Below, in pieces: positions 16,850 through 25,844 of a stretch of DNA of 64,000 bases (position 1 is the stretch's first letter; every line of letters starts with the position of its first letter). Source of the DNA: Victivallis lenta (GTDB lineage Bacteria > Verrucomicrobiota > Lentisphaeria > Victivallales > Victivallaceae); NCBI RefSeq assembly GCF_009695545.1, contig NZ_VUNS01000007.1:1-64000 (forward strand). Direction: 5' to 3'. A program made the translations under genes and the position numbers. The notes below the pieces were generated by a model that was not told the DNA's origin, ran no database searches, and was given only the letters and a program-made list of their open reading frames with translations.

Positions 16850-18151
16850 ATGATTCAGACATTGCAGCTGCCGCTTCTGGCGGATGCGGATATTGTGGTG
16901 GTCGGAGGCGGTCCCTCCGGTTTTGCGGCGGCGCTGGCGGCGGCGCGGCAGGGTTCGAAGGTGCTGGTGCTTGAGCAGTCAACCATGTTCGGCGGCCTCG
17001 GCACGGCCGGTCTTGTGCCGATGTTCGCGCCGACCTCGAACGGGGAACGCATGGTGTACGGCGGAATCTTCGAGGAGATCAACCTCGAAATGTGCCGCCG
17101 CATGAACGTCGAGCCGTGGCAGGAGTCCTGGCAGGCGATCAATCCGGAGATCCTGAAACGGCTGCTCGATGAAAAGGCCGAAGAGGCCGGAATCCGGTTC
17201 GTGTTCGGAGCCAAAGTCTGCGAAGCCGAGGTCGGGAGCGGCCGGATCGGAGCGGTGCTGGCCGCCACCTCGATGGGACTCAAGCGCGTGACCGGCCGCA
17301 TGTTCATCGACGCGACCGGCGATGCGCTGCTCGCATCGCTCGCCGGTGCGGAGTTCGAGTTCGGCGATGAGAACGGCCGCACCATGAGCCCGACACTCTG
17401 CGCACAGTTTTCGAACATCGATTTCGACGCTTATTTCGCTGCGATCCGCGCCGGGGTGTCGGATCGCTCGATCTGGCAGAAGATGACCGAGGAAGGCACG
17501 GCGCCGCTTCGGGAGCACCATTTCGTCTGCATGAAACCGGTCACGAAGGTCTCCGCGACCAGCAACCTCGGGCACATCTACGGCATCGACACGCTCGATG
17601 AATTCGAGCTGACCCGGGGATATGTCGAAGGCAGGCGCATCGCGCGGACCATGGAAGAGTTCTACCGCAGGCATGTACCGGGCTTCCAGAATTTCGAGCT
17701 GCTGGCCACGGCTTCGCTGCTCGGCGTGCGCGAAACCCGGCGCATCCGCGGCGAGTACCGCATGACGGTGGAGGATTTCAGGCGGCGCGCCGTTTTCGAC
17801 GATGAGATCGGCCGCTGCTGCTACCCGGTCGACATCCACTCCGGCAGCACGAATGCCGAGGAGCAGAAGCGGGTCGAGCGGGTGCTTGAGGAGACCCGCT
17901 TCAAACGCGGCGAAAGCTACGGCATCCCGTACCGCGCCATGATTCCGCTGGGGCTGGCGAACCTGCTCGTTCCGGGACGGGCGCTCTCGGCCGACCGGGC
18001 GATCCAGTCGAGTCTGCGGGTCATGCCGCCCTGCTTCGTGACCGGCCAGGCGGCCGGTGTGGCGGCCGGGCTCGCCGATGGGGATGTGCGCAGCGTCGAT
18101 ACGGTTCAACTGCGTTCCCGTCTCGCGGAGATGGGCGCTTATTTCAAGTAA
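16850..18151 (+). CDS. FAD-dependent oxidoreductase (FAD_oxidored type), first of a tandem pair
   Basis: 433 aa with an N-terminal dinucleotide fold (DIVVVGGGPSGFAAALAAARQ, residues ~14-34), LEQSTMFGGLGTAG, FIDATGDALLASLAGAEFEFG and the C-terminal RVMPPCFVTGQAAGVAAGLA. The family is defined by similarity and most members lack a known substrate; many sit in carbohydrate-use loci. GGAGG precedes the ATG. The next gene starts 12 nt after its stop and is a clear paralogue, so the two were probably made by duplication and may form a heterodimer. Confidence 0.88.
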   Translation: MIQTLQLPLLADADIVVVGGGPSGFAAALAAARQGSKVLVLEQSTMFGGLGTAGLVPMFAPTSNGERMVYGGIFEEINLEMCRRMNVEPWQESWQAINPEILKRLLDEKAEEAGIRFVFGAKVCEAEVGSGRIGAVLAATSMGLKRVTGRMFIDATGDALLASLAGAEFEFGDENGRTMSPTLCAQFSNIDFDAYFAAIRAGVSDRSIWQKMTEEGTAPLREHHFVCMKPVTKVSATSNLGHIYGIDTLDEFELTRGYVEGRRIARTMEEFYRRHVPGFQNFELLATASLLGVRETRRIRGEYRMTVEDFRRRAVFDDEIGRCCYPVDIHSGSTNAEEQKRVERVLEETRFKRGESYGIPYRAMIPLGLANLLVPGRALSADRAIQSSLRVMPPCFVTGQAAGVAAGLADGDVRSVDTVQLRSRLAEMGAYFK

Positions 18152-18163
18152 CGGGAGATGGTG

Positions 18164-19462
18164 ATGGAAACGGTGAAGTATGAGCTGAAGGCGGATGTCC
18201 CGGTCATCGCGGACGTGGATGTTCTGGTAATCGGCGCCGGTCCCGGCGGATTCTGCGCGGCCGTGACGGCCGCGCGGCAGAAGCGTTCGGTCGCGCTGGC
18301 CGAGCACTACGGCAGTCCGGGCGGCATGGCCAACGTCGGTGAAATTTCGCCGTTCATGCCGAATCACTGCGGCGAAGAGAGCCTCGACAAACCGGTTTAT
18401 ATCGAGTGGGTCAACCGTATGCGCGCCTATCAGTCGGCCGGTTTCGCGCCGATGGAGGTCAAGCGCGCCGACGACCGCAACGTTTCGCGCTACGGTGCGA
18501 TGCTCGCCATGGAGGATATGCTGCTGGAGGCCGGCGTCAGGCTGTTTTACCACCATACGTTCTTCGACGTGGTCAAGCAGGAAAACCGTATTTCGGCGGT
18601 GATTTTCAGCGGGAAGTCGGGTCTTTCCGCGATCCGTGCGAAAATCGTGATCGATTCGACCGGCGACGGCGACGTGGCGGCCAAGGCCGGCTGCGACTAT
18701 GAATTCGGCAACGAGGACGGCTTCTGCCAGCCGATGACGCTCTGCTTCAAGCTGTCGCATGTCGATCTGTCCCGCACGCCGGCGCGGTCGGAGATCACGC
18801 GGCTGTACAATGAAGCCAAAGCGGCCGGCCGGATCGACTGTCCGCGCGAGGACGTGCTGTTTTTCAGTGATTTCGATTCCGACGTGGTTCATTTCAATAC
18901 GACCCGGGTCATCAAGCACAATGCGACGAACGCCGAGGAACTTTCCGACGCGGAGATCATCGCGCGAAAACAGTTGCGGGAGTACCTTGCATTCCTGCGT
19001 TCATCGGTTCCGGGGTACGAGCATGCCGAGATCCATTCGGTTGCGGCGCAGATCGGTGTGCGCGAGTCGCGGCGGATTCTCGGGCTCGAGTACCTGACCG
19101 TCGAGGCGTTCGACCGGCAGGCCCGTTTCAAGGATGCGATCGCCCGGGTCAACTATCCGGTGGACATTCATAATCCGAGCGGCACGGGGACGGAGATGCG
19201 CATGCTCAAGCCGGACGAGTATTACGAGATTCCGTACGGCTGCATCGTGCCGCCGTCGGTGAAGAACCTGCTGATCGGCTGCCGGGCGATTTCGGTTGAC
19301 CATGCGCTGCACAGCAGCATGCGGGTCATGCCGCCGGTCTGTTCGATCGGGCAGGCGGCCGGCATGGCTGCGTCGATGGCGGTCGAGCGCGGATGCGCCC
19401 CGGAAGAGCTCATCGGCGAAAAGGTGCGCGAAGCGCTGCGGGAGTTCGGTGCGAACATCTGA
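18164..19462 (+). CDS. FAD-dependent oxidoreductase (FAD_oxidored type), second of a tandem pair
   Basis: I choose the ATG at 18164 because GGGAG at 18153-18157 is 6 nt before it; the ATG at 18158 would touch the ribosome site. The 432-aa protein has VLVIGAGPGGFCAAVTAARQ at ~20-39, IDSTGDGDVAAKAGCDYEFG, and RVMPPVCSIGQAAGMAASMA at the C-terminus, aligning with its upstream neighbour along the whole length. Both are likely controlled by the divergent PocR-AraC regulator. Substrate unknown. Confidence 0.88.
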   Translation: METVKYELKADVPVIADVDVLVIGAGPGGFCAAVTAARQKRSVALAEHYGSPGGMANVGEISPFMPNHCGEESLDKPVYIEWVNRMRAYQSAGFAPMEVKRADDRNVSRYGAMLAMEDMLLEAGVRLFYHHTFFDVVKQENRISAVIFSGKSGLSAIRAKIVIDSTGDGDVAAKAGCDYEFGNEDGFCQPMTLCFKLSHVDLSRTPARSEITRLYNEAKAAGRIDCPREDVLFFSDFDSDVVHFNTTRVIKHNATNAEELSDAEIIARKQLREYLAFLRSSVPGYEHAEIHSVAAQIGVRESRRILGLEYLTVEAFDRQARFKDAIARVNYPVDIHNPSGTGTEMRMLKPDEYYEIPYGCIVPPSVKNLLIGCRAISVDHALHSSMRVMPPVCSIGQAAGMAASMAVERGCAPEELIGEKVREALREFGANI

Positions 19463-19478
19463 GGACATTCCGAAACAA

Positions 19479-19521
19479 CCCGGCGACCGGAGCTCCTGTT
19501 CCGGGCGCCGGGCGTTTTTTT
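19479..19521 (+). terminator. Rho-independent terminator after the flavoprotein pair
   Basis: CCCGGCGACCGGA and TTCCGGGCGCCGGG form a long stem followed by G-C-G and seven T residues, 16 nt after the stop of the second oxidoreductase gene. Confidence 0.85.
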
Positions 19522-19553
19522 GTGGTAAAGTTGGATTTTTTTGAGAAGCGGAC

Positions 19554-19581
19554 TTGCTTTCAGCCGGATTTTCAGTATAAT
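19554..19581 (+). promoter_or_regulatory. Sigma-70 promoter of the methyltransferase/OpgB-like pair
   Basis: TTGCTT and a consensus TATAAT with a 16-base spacer, ~50 bases before the ATG at 19634 and after the preceding terminator. Confidence 0.7.
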
Positions 19582-19633
19582 TAATACGACTCGTCGCCGC
19601 AGAAACAACCGCAACCGACAGGAAATTTTTCGT

Positions 19634-20284
19634 ATGTCTTCCGATGTGCTGGACTCCAAGTCCATGGTTCCGGATCACGGCGGCGTTGCCGCAGATGATA
19701 ATGCTTTTTCATTTTTCTGGCGTTTTTTGAATAATCCGATGAAGATCGGTGCACTGCGACCCTCCTCGCAGAAGCTCTGCCGGGCGACGCTGGAGGCCGT
19801 TGACCTGAAGCGTCGGCGCAATATCGTGGAGCTGGGGCCCGGTTCAGGCGTCATCACCCGTCATATTCTTTCGGCATTGAAAAAAGAAGACCGTTTCTTC
19901 GCGGTGGAGATCGACGGGGCCTTTTATCGGCAGCTTCGGGTGCGTTTCCCGGAAACCGCCGTTTTCCATGACAGCGCGGAGAATATTCCATTCCTGCTTG
20001 AGCGGCAGAAGATGCGGAAGATGGACGCAGTCATTTCCGGTCTGCCGTGGACCCTCTTTCCCGATCGGCTCAGCCGGGATATTCTGCGGAAGGTCTCCGA
20101 AAACATGTCGGAGGACGGCGTATTCGTCACGCTGTGCTACTGGCACGCCCAGTATCTGCCGACCGGGCTCAGGCTGAAGCGCCTGCTGCAGGACTATTTC
20201 GGGCAGGTCGAGATGACGCCGACCGTCTGGAGCAATGTTCCGCCGATTTTTCTGTTCCGGTGCGGCAAGAGCACGGTCCGGTAA
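19634..20284 (+). CDS. SAM-dependent methyltransferase, phospholipid N-methyltransferase (PmtA)-like
   Basis: The start at 19634 follows AGGAAA. The 216-aa protein has PMKIGALRPSSQKLCRATLEAV, then the SAM loop IVELGPGSGVITRHIL (motif I), FFAVEID (motif II) and AVISGLPWTLFPD (motif IV). The run NP.KIGA..PSS before motif I and the SGLPW motif are seen in PmtA-type phosphatidylethanolamine methyltransferases, related to rRNA adenine dimethylases. A role in phospholipid head-group methylation is plausible. It lies 5 nt before an OpgB-like gene, so both may act on membrane lipids or envelope glycans. Confidence 0.78.
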   Translation: MSSDVLDSKSMVPDHGGVAADDNAFSFFWRFLNNPMKIGALRPSSQKLCRATLEAVDLKRRRNIVELGPGSGVITRHILSALKKEDRFFAVEIDGAFYRQLRVRFPETAVFHDSAENIPFLLERQKMRKMDAVISGLPWTLFPDRLSRDILRKVSENMSEDGVFVTLCYWHAQYLPTGLRLKRLLQDYFGQVEMTPTVWSNVPPIFLFRCGKSTVR

Positions 20285-20289
20285 GCGCG

Positions 20290-22263
20290 ATGGTTCAGCT
20301 TGCGGCGACCTTCGGATTGTTTTTCCTGCTGGCTCTCCTGACCGGACTTTGTTATTCCAGATTCGATTCCCTGGGAATGCTGGTTCTGCTTCAGGGCGCG
20401 GCCGGAATGGTGCTGCTGCTTTCCGGACTGCTTCTGGTCTTGAGGCGATGGCGTTACCGGGCGTGGGTTGTCATGCCGCCGTTCATCGTCTTTCTCCTGG
20501 TTTATATCGGTGAACTGAGCTGCGCCTTCGCGACCGGCAGGCCCGTCTGTCTCGAGGTGCTCTGCAACGTGACGCCGGAGAATCTCCGGATGGGCGTCAG
20601 GCTGTTTTCCGCGGGAATCATCGGAGGAATGCTGATCCTCCTGGCCGGAATCGCTCTTTATGCTTATCTGTACACGCGGAAGCTGAATGTGAAAATCGCT
20701 GGCCGGACGGCCGTTTTTTTTCTTGTCAGCGGTCTGGTCCTCACGTTGTTCTGTTCACCGCTGACCAAACTGGCCGGACTCTTCGGCGATATCTGGCTGC
20801 AATACCGGATTCAGATGCTCGATCCCGAAGCCTATGCCGGGCTGGGAATCAAGATCAACGCGACCTCCCGGCAGGACATCAAGGCGAAGCCCGGCAGAAA
20901 CCTGGTGTTCATTTTTCTGGAAAGCCTGGAGAGAACCCATTGCGACGACAATGTCTTTCCGGGACTGACGCCGAACATCAACCGGCTGCGGAAAGAGGCA
21001 ATCTGTTTCGACAACAATGATAATGCGCCGAATGCCGATTATTCGTTCGGCGGAATGTATGCGGCGCTGACGGGCTCCGTATTGATCAATCAGCATCTGT
21101 CGGCGGGGCTGAACGGTGGAGTCAACCCGCATATCGGCAGCCGGCTGTCGTCGTTCCCCTGGATTCTGCACAAAGCCGGATACCGCCAGGTTTTCATCCT
21201 GGGGCCGGAGGTGAAGTTCGCCGGAGTCAACGTGCTGCTGAACCGGGAGGGGTTTGACGAAGCGATTTCCTGCGGAGACAATTCGTTCGAGGCGGCAGGA
21301 GACAGCTGGGGGTGTTCCGACCGGGAGCTGTTTGAATATGCGCTGCCCCGGTACCGGGAGCTGGTCGCCTCCGGGCAGCCGTTCCACCTCATGCTTTATA
21401 CGATCGATACCCATGTCCCGGACGGCTTCCTGAAGCCGTCCGCCCTCCGCTATCCGGCGGAGCCGGGCGGTCCGCAGCTGCTGCATGCGATTTACAATAC
21501 CGATCACGAAGTCGGCAGATTCATTGAACGGCTGAAAGACGAACCCGGCTGGGAGAATACCTGTGTCGTTTTCACGTCCGACCACCTTGCCACGGCGAAC
21601 AGCCTGTCCGCCCGCCTCGATGCGTGCGGGGAACGGCGGCATCTCTGTTTCGCCCTCAATGCGGGGGAACCGAAGATTATTTCGGAGCGCGGAATGACAT
21701 TCGATCTTGCCCCGACCGTGCTTGCGCTGCTCGGCGTCGAACACAATTTCACTTTCCCGCTCGGGGAAAATCTTCTGGAACCGGCCAATCCGGAACGGTT
21801 GAAACGGGAGAGGGCTCACGCCGAAGCCATCCGTTCCTATACGCTGCTGAACAGCGATCTGGTGCTTGACCGGCGGCCGGAGATATCGGTGAGGACCAGT
21901 CCCGTCCATATGCTGAATATCGGCGGCGTTTCGTTTCCGCTCTACCTCCGGCAGCCGGCCGTGCAGGGGCTTCCCGACAAGGAGCACTGTCTGGTCCTGC
22001 GGCTCTCTCCATTCCGCCGGATTGCGGAGGCGACCTGGTGCAGCGACGCCGGCTGGATCGAAGAGATAAGCCGCGGGACGAAGGATTCGGATCAATATAT
22101 CGTATTCGGCCAATCCGCCGGACCGGCCGGCCGGCTGCCGGGAGCTGCCGGAAAAAAGACCTGGATTCTCGGTTTCGGCAAACAGGGGAAATGGATCTGT
22201 TCCACCGGGGATGAGGTCGAAGCGCTGAAAGTGACCGGCGACTTGACCTTGAACCGGGAGTAA
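20290..22263 (+). CDS. OpgB/MdoB-like phosphoglycerol transferase (sulfatase superfamily)
   Basis: The open frame extends far upstream but the sensible start is ATG 20290, just after the methyltransferase stop; it opens with membrane helices. About five hydrophobic segments (residues ~1-160) precede a periplasmic domain of the alkaline-phosphatase/LtaS fold. LVFIFLESLERTHCDDNVFPGLTP, DYSFGGMYAALTG, TIDTHVPDGF and VVFTSDHLA match, from memory, the metal-site regions of phosphoglycerol transferase I, which adds phosphoglycerol from phosphatidylglycerol to periplasmic glucans. A lipid- or glycan-decorating role in the envelope is therefore likely; the acceptor is unknown. 657 aa. Confidence 0.82.
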   Translation: MVQLAATFGLFFLLALLTGLCYSRFDSLGMLVLLQGAAGMVLLLSGLLLVLRRWRYRAWVVMPPFIVFLLVYIGELSCAFATGRPVCLEVLCNVTPENLRMGVRLFSAGIIGGMLILLAGIALYAYLYTRKLNVKIAGRTAVFFLVSGLVLTLFCSPLTKLAGLFGDIWLQYRIQMLDPEAYAGLGIKINATSRQDIKAKPGRNLVFIFLESLERTHCDDNVFPGLTPNINRLRKEAICFDNNDNAPNADYSFGGMYAALTGSVLINQHLSAGLNGGVNPHIGSRLSSFPWILHKAGYRQVFILGPEVKFAGVNVLLNREGFDEAISCGDNSFEAAGDSWGCSDRELFEYALPRYRELVASGQPFHLMLYTIDTHVPDGFLKPSALRYPAEPGGPQLLHAIYNTDHEVGRFIERLKDEPGWENTCVVFTSDHLATANSLSARLDACGERRHLCFALNAGEPKIISERGMTFDLAPTVLALLGVEHNFTFPLGENLLEPANPERLKRERAHAEAIRSYTLLNSDLVLDRRPEISVRTSPVHMLNIGGVSFPLYLRQPAVQGLPDKEHCLVLRLSPFRRIAEATWCSDAGWIEEISRGTKDSDQYIVFGQSAGPAGRLPGAAGKKTWILGFGKQGKWICSTGDEVEALKVTGDLTLNRE

Positions 22264-22269
22264 AGGCAT

Positions 22270-22304
22270 AAAAAAAGCGGACGGGGGAACCATCCGCTTT
22301 TTTC
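22270..22304. terminator. Bidirectional terminator between convergent genes
   Basis: AAAAAGCGGA and TCCGCTTTTT form a stem flanked by A-run and T-run, so it works on both strands. It separates the OpgB-like gene (+) from the small lipoprotein gene (-). Confidence 0.9.
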
Positions 22305-22313
22305 CGATCGGAA

Positions 22314-22697
22314 TTACCGGATCGCGCTGAGCTGAACGCCGTTCAGCGAGACCTGGTAGCCGAGCTGTTCGGAGAGCGCGGCTTCGATCGACGCGCGGTC
22401 CATATGCTCGACGTGGAGCGCAACCATCTTCGACTGGTCAAGCTCCGTGTTCGCGGAACGTTTCCTGGCTTCGGATTTCGAGAAATAGATCGTGTTGTTG
22501 TTGAAGTCGAGCACGAGGGCGACCACGCCCGGGACGATGCCGAAGAACAGGCCGCAGCAGTCGAGGATCAGCACGGTCGGATCGATCTCCATCGACGGAG
22601 TTTCGGTTTTGCGCTCGGACCAGAACAGCGTGCCGCAGCCCGAAAAAACGAATGCGACGACACCGGCAAGGCCGACGGTGAGAGATTTTTTCAACAT
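22314..22697 (-). CDS. Small lipoprotein of unknown function
   Basis: Start chosen at 22697, where AGGAGA stands at proper distance; the upstream ATG at 22841 adds unrelated residues. The 127-aa product has a lipoprotein signal (MLKKSLTVGLAGVVAFVFSGC, lipobox Cys21), a second hydrophobic stretch VLILDCCGLFFGIVPGVVALVLDF (residues ~44-67) and a polar C-terminus with LSEQLGYQVSLNGVQ. The GIVPGVVALVLDF segment is seen in small envelope lipoproteins, but I cannot name the family. Confidence 0.7.
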   Translation of the reverse strand: MLKKSLTVGLAGVVAFVFSGCGTLFWSERKTETPSMEIDPTVLILDCCGLFFGIVPGVVALVLDFNNNTIYFSKSEARKRSANTELDQSKMVALHVEHMDRASIEAALSEQLGYQVSLNGVQLSAIR

Positions 22698-22834
22698 TTT
22701 CTTCTCCTGGTTATAGTTTGTTCGAGCGGCAACCGTGCTGCTCATGGGTTGAAGAATATGATAATATATTCCCTGCCGGTCGATTGTCAAGTCCGTCTCC
22801 GGCGCGGGAACGCGGGAAAATACCGCCTCCGGCT

Positions 22835-22863
22835 TTGACAAAGCGGCGCGGGGATGATATCTT
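22835..22863 (+). promoter_or_regulatory. Sigma-70 promoter of the interrupted urod-like gene
   Basis: Consensus TTGACA and TATCTT with a 17-base spacer, 34 bases before the ATG at 22898. AAGGAGG lies between them. Promoter and ribosome site are intact although the gene carries a stop codon. Confidence 0.65.
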
Positions 22864-22897
22864 TCCCGGTGGAATTTCAGGAAAGGAGGCCCGGATC

Positions 22898-23905
22898 ATG
22901 AACAAACGGGAAGTCGTGAAGGCGGCCATGCGGCACGAGGAGGTTCCGTATGTGCCGTGGCAGATCGGCCTTACGCTGGAGGCGCGGGAGCTGCTGGCCC
23001 GGCATTACGGAACCGAAGACGTCGACGCGGCGCTCGACAACCATTTTCTGATGCTCGGGAACGGCTACGGCTACTTCGAGCCGGCCGGCGGCGAGTGTGT
23101 GCGGGACTATTTCGGCGTCCTCTGGGACCGCAGCGAGGACAAGGATATCGGCGTGGTCCGGGGGCAGCTCCTGCCGGAGCCGGATCTGAGGAACTACACG
23201 TTCCCGGACCCGCTGGATGCACGTTTTTTCGCCGACATCGAATCGGGCATCCGGGAGCAGGGCGACCGGTTCCGCGTGTTCAATCTCGGTTTTTCGCTCT
23301 TTGAGCGGGCGTGGACGCTGCGCGGCATGGAGGAGCTGCTGATGGATTTTTATCTGAATCCGCAGTTCGTCCGCGACCTGCTGCGGGCCATCGCCGATTA
23401 CAATATCGCCCAGATGCGCGAAGCGGTCAGGTACGACATCGACTGCATCCACTTCGGGGACGACTGGGGACAGTAGCGCGGACTGATCATGGGATATCCG
23501 CTCTGGAAGGAATTTCTGTATCCCGAGCTGAAACGCATGTATGCGGTCGGCGTCGAAACCGGCAAATTCGTCAGCATCCACTCCTGCGGGGATGTGGACG
23601 AACTGTTCCCGGATCTGATCAACATCGGGCTGAACTGCTTCAACCCGTTCCAGCCGGAGGTCATGGATGTCCATGCGTTGTTGAATGAGTACCGCGGCCG
23701 GCTCTGTTTTTACGGCGGCATTTCGACGCAGCGCACCCTGCCCTACGGCACGCCGGACGACGTCCGGCGCGAGTGCCGGTCGCTGCTGGAGGCCGGGAGG
23801 CATGGGGGGCTCATCCTGTCGCCGGCCCACAGTGTGGAGGGCGACGTTCCGCTGGAGAACCTTGCGGCGCTGATCGACACGGTGCAGAATCAGAGCCGTT
23901 CCTGA
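22898..23905 (+). pseudogene. Uroporphyrinogen-decarboxylase-like (MtaA/CmuA-related) gene with in-frame TAG
   Basis: The 336-codon frame is open from the ATG at 22898 (AAGGAGG ahead of it) to TGA at 23903, except for one TAG at 23474-23476 (codon 193). Both halves are in the same frame and read as one protein: GDDWGQ, stop, RGLIMGYPLWKEF. Related proteins usually have Gln there, so CAG to TAG is the simplest explanation. The second half has VSIHSCGDVDELFPDL, the His-x-Cys region used by MtaA-type methyltransferases for zinc, but the later family Cys is replaced (LSPAHSVEG). Urod-like proteins of this kind often move methyl groups to or from cobamides. Either a recent pseudogene, a read-through gene or a sequence error; TAG ends several other genes here. 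Confidence 0.8.
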
Positions 23906-23906
23906 A
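23885..23906 (+). repeat. 22-bp direct repeat, copy 1 (left edge of accessory block)
   Basis: A 22-base sequence beginning CAGAATCAG and ending TTCCTGAA is identical to 28644-28665. This copy encodes the last six residues and stop of the urod-like gene. The flanking bases on either side differ between the copies. Confidence 0.97.
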
Positions 23907-23913
23907 ACATGGA

Positions 23914-23947
23914 GGGGGAACGTCCTGCCGTTCCCCCCTGCCGTTTT
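23914..23947 (+). terminator. Strong hairpin with T-run after the urod-like gene
   Basis: GGGGGAACG and CGTTCCCCC form a perfect 9-bp stem with a 6-nt loop; CTGCCG then TTTTT follow. It lies just inside the left repeat and directly before the stop of the minus-strand sialidase-like gene, so it may stop transcripts from both sides. Confidence 0.65.
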
Positions 23948-25117
23948 TCACTTCGCTCCGGAATCCGGGGATGTGGCTCGGCGGAAATTCCGTTCGCGGT
24001 GAAAGGTGATCCGATTGGAGTCGTGATAGTTGCGTGCTCCGCGGTAGGACATGCGAACCAGATAGATCAGGTCGTCGCCGTCGAACTCCCAGTCGGCGTA
24101 TTGGAACCCTGTGTACCGGACGGATTCTTCCGGCGGCAGCCCGGTATCGTCCGTCAGCAGGTTTTTCAGGATTTTCCAGTTCCGCAGATCGCCGGAGCAG
24201 CAGAGCGACAGAATATTCCGTTGCCACGGACACTCCGGCATGGTGACCGGGTTGCTGAGTGTGAAATAGAGACCGGTTGCCGGATCGCGGCGGACGGTGA
24301 ATTTGGAGGCTCCGCCCGGGAAATCGATGATTCCCGTTTCAGGGCGGAAACTCAGGTCGGAACCGTCCGGGGCGATCTCAAGAAGCGCTGCCTTGTTGGG
24401 CGTGTTCAGGTGGACGCGCATCAGATCTGCGAGCGAACCGTCCGGCGCAGTGACGAGGTTGCCTTCAAGCCAGCCTGAATGCTGTCCGGCCAGGCCGGGA
24501 TGGATGGTGTTGAGCTGCTCCGCATCGAAAGCGAGCGGCCGGCTGAGGGTCCAGTTGTCCGCATTCAGCAGATCGGCGTCGTCCGGCGCACTGAGAATCG
24601 TCTCCCGGAAGGATGCGGCGTCCCAGCCGAAGCGCCCGTCCGGCTCGCTGAAGAGTTCACATGCCCGGAATACCCGGCCGCGGTGGACGGCAACCGGGGT
24701 GGCTCCCCCGAAATGGTAGTTCGGTCCGGTTCGCCCGGGGCCGCCGCGAAAGAGCAGCCCGGTTCGTTCATCCTGCGGATCACTCCAGCTGAATCCGCCG
24801 TCCCGGCTGCGCCGGATCACAATGCTGCCGTATTCCCGATCAGTTCCGAGATGGTAGATGCAGTCGTCATGCAGGAAGAGGGAACCCCAGAGGGCGCCGC
24901 TCAAGTGATTGACGTTCCGCCAACTTGCGCCGCCGTCCTCCGAGCGGTAAATTTCCGAGATCCGTGGCGCCAGGTTGCTGACCGGATCAGCTTCGAAATA
25001 GTCGTGGGAGGCCAGCAGGGCGCCGTCCGGCAGCCGGAGCAGCGACGGACTGCCGACATAGATACCGGACTTCTCCGGCTGGTATCTGAGCTCGGTGTAT
25101 TTCATGGCGGCGTTCAT
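23948..25117 (-). CDS. Sialidase-fold (BNR-repeat) glycosidase-like protein
   Basis: 389 aa. It begins with [20 protein letters not shown], the arginine-free entry strand typical of exo-sialidase-like propellers, and has Asp-box repeats SEDGGASW (~58-65) and SRDGGFSW (~104-111), followed by further blades. There is no signal peptide, so it is probably cytoplasmic. Many such proteins are not true sialidases but act on other sugars; the substrate is open. Its ATG overlaps the upstream pseudopilin stop (ATGA), so it is translationally coupled to it. Confidence 0.78.
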   Translation of the reverse strand: MNAAMKYTELRYQPEKSGIYVGSPSLLRLPDGALLASHDYFEADPVSNLAPRISEIYRSEDGGASWRNVNHLSGALWGSLFLHDDCIYHLGTDREYGSIVIRRSRDGGFSWSDPQDERTGLLFRGGPGRTGPNYHFGGATPVAVHRGRVFRACELFSEPDGRFGWDAASFRETILSAPDDADLLNADNWTLSRPLAFDAEQLNTIHPGLAGQHSGWLEGNLVTAPDGSLADLMRVHLNTPNKAALLEIAPDGSDLSFRPETGIIDFPGGASKFTVRRDPATGLYFTLSNPVTMPECPWQRNILSLCCSGDLRNWKILKNLLTDDTGLPPEESVRYTGFQYADWEFDGDDLIYLVRMSYRGARNYHDSNRITFHRERNFRRATSPDSGAK

Positions 25118-25821
25118 TCGATCAGCGTTGAGGAAAGGGCGTCGTATTTCGATTCGAATTCCGCCCGGTTGAGGCTGGCGGCGTGCCCGTCGATGAAAAG
25201 CGTGTTCCCACGTCGATTGTGGACCAGATAGACATAGGCGCCGCCGCTGAGCTTCTCATAGATTTTCACGATGTAGTACTGACTGCTTCGGGAACCGTTC
25301 TGGGAATCTGCCAGAAGCGGAGTCGTTGAGGCGGAGCGGACCTGTTTCAGATTCCAGAAACCTTCGACGGAACTCCAGGGATTCCAGGGCGCGATTCTCC
25401 AGCCGTCCACGACCTCTTTGCTGCCATACTCCTTCATGCCGCTGCTCATGCCGTAAGTGCAGGTATAACTGTAAAATGCGCCGTACTGACTTTCCGTGGG
25501 GCCGATGTTCATAATGGCCGGGCAGGCGAGCACACTTTGTTTTCCTCTGATCGGCTCCGGCAGATTGCCGGAATCCGCCAGAATCTGGCCCCAGAGTTTC
25601 TTCGAATCGTTGCTTTGCGGGGCGTAGCCGCCGCAACTGTCGGCGTAGAGTTGAATCGCAGTGCCGAGCTGTTTCAGGTTTCCGGTACAGCTTGCGGTTC
25701 TGGCCCGCATTCTCGCCTGATTCAGCGCCGGGAGCAGCATCGAGGCCAGAATTGCGATGATCGCTATAACGACGAGGAGTTCAATCAGGGTGAACCGGAT
25801 GGGGTGCGGATCATGTTGCAT
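25114..25821 (-). CDS. Pseudopilin-type protein with H-x9-DG motif (copy A)
   Basis: 235 aa. Residues 1-30 form a type IV pilin-like leader and helix: [17 protein letters not shown] followed by [16 protein letters not shown]; the residue before Phe is Arg, not the usual Gly. The body has [23 protein letters not shown] and the C-terminal [13 protein letters not shown], which fits the H-x9-DG motif known from Planctomycetes/Lentisphaerae prepilin-like proteins. It should be a membrane-anchored, periplasm-facing protein of a type II secretion-like system. It is in an operon with GH16 upstream and the sialidase-like gene downstream. Confidence 0.9.
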   Translation of the reverse strand: MQHDPHPIRFTLIELLVVIAIIAILASMLLPALNQARMRARTASCTGNLKQLGTAIQLYADSCGGYAPQSNDSKKLWGQILADSGNLPEPIRGKQSVLACPAIMNIGPTESQYGAFYSYTCTYGMSSGMKEYGSKEVVDGWRIAPWNPWSSVEGFWNLKQVRSASTTPLLADSQNGSRSSQYYIVKIYEKLSGGAYVYLVHNRRGNTLFIDGHAASLNRAEFESKYDALSSTLIE

Positions 25822-25844
25822 GATATTTCCTTTGCTGCGGCGTT

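Noticed and set aside
20047-20289. An N-terminal extension of the OpgB-like protein from 20047
   Set aside because: The extra 81 residues overlap the methyltransferase gene out of frame, are Arg-rich and precede the real first membrane helix.
23474-23476. Pyrrolysine at the TAG of the urod-like gene
   Set aside because: TAG ends several unrelated genes here and urod-like proteins are not known Pyl proteins; kept only as a remote option in the finding.
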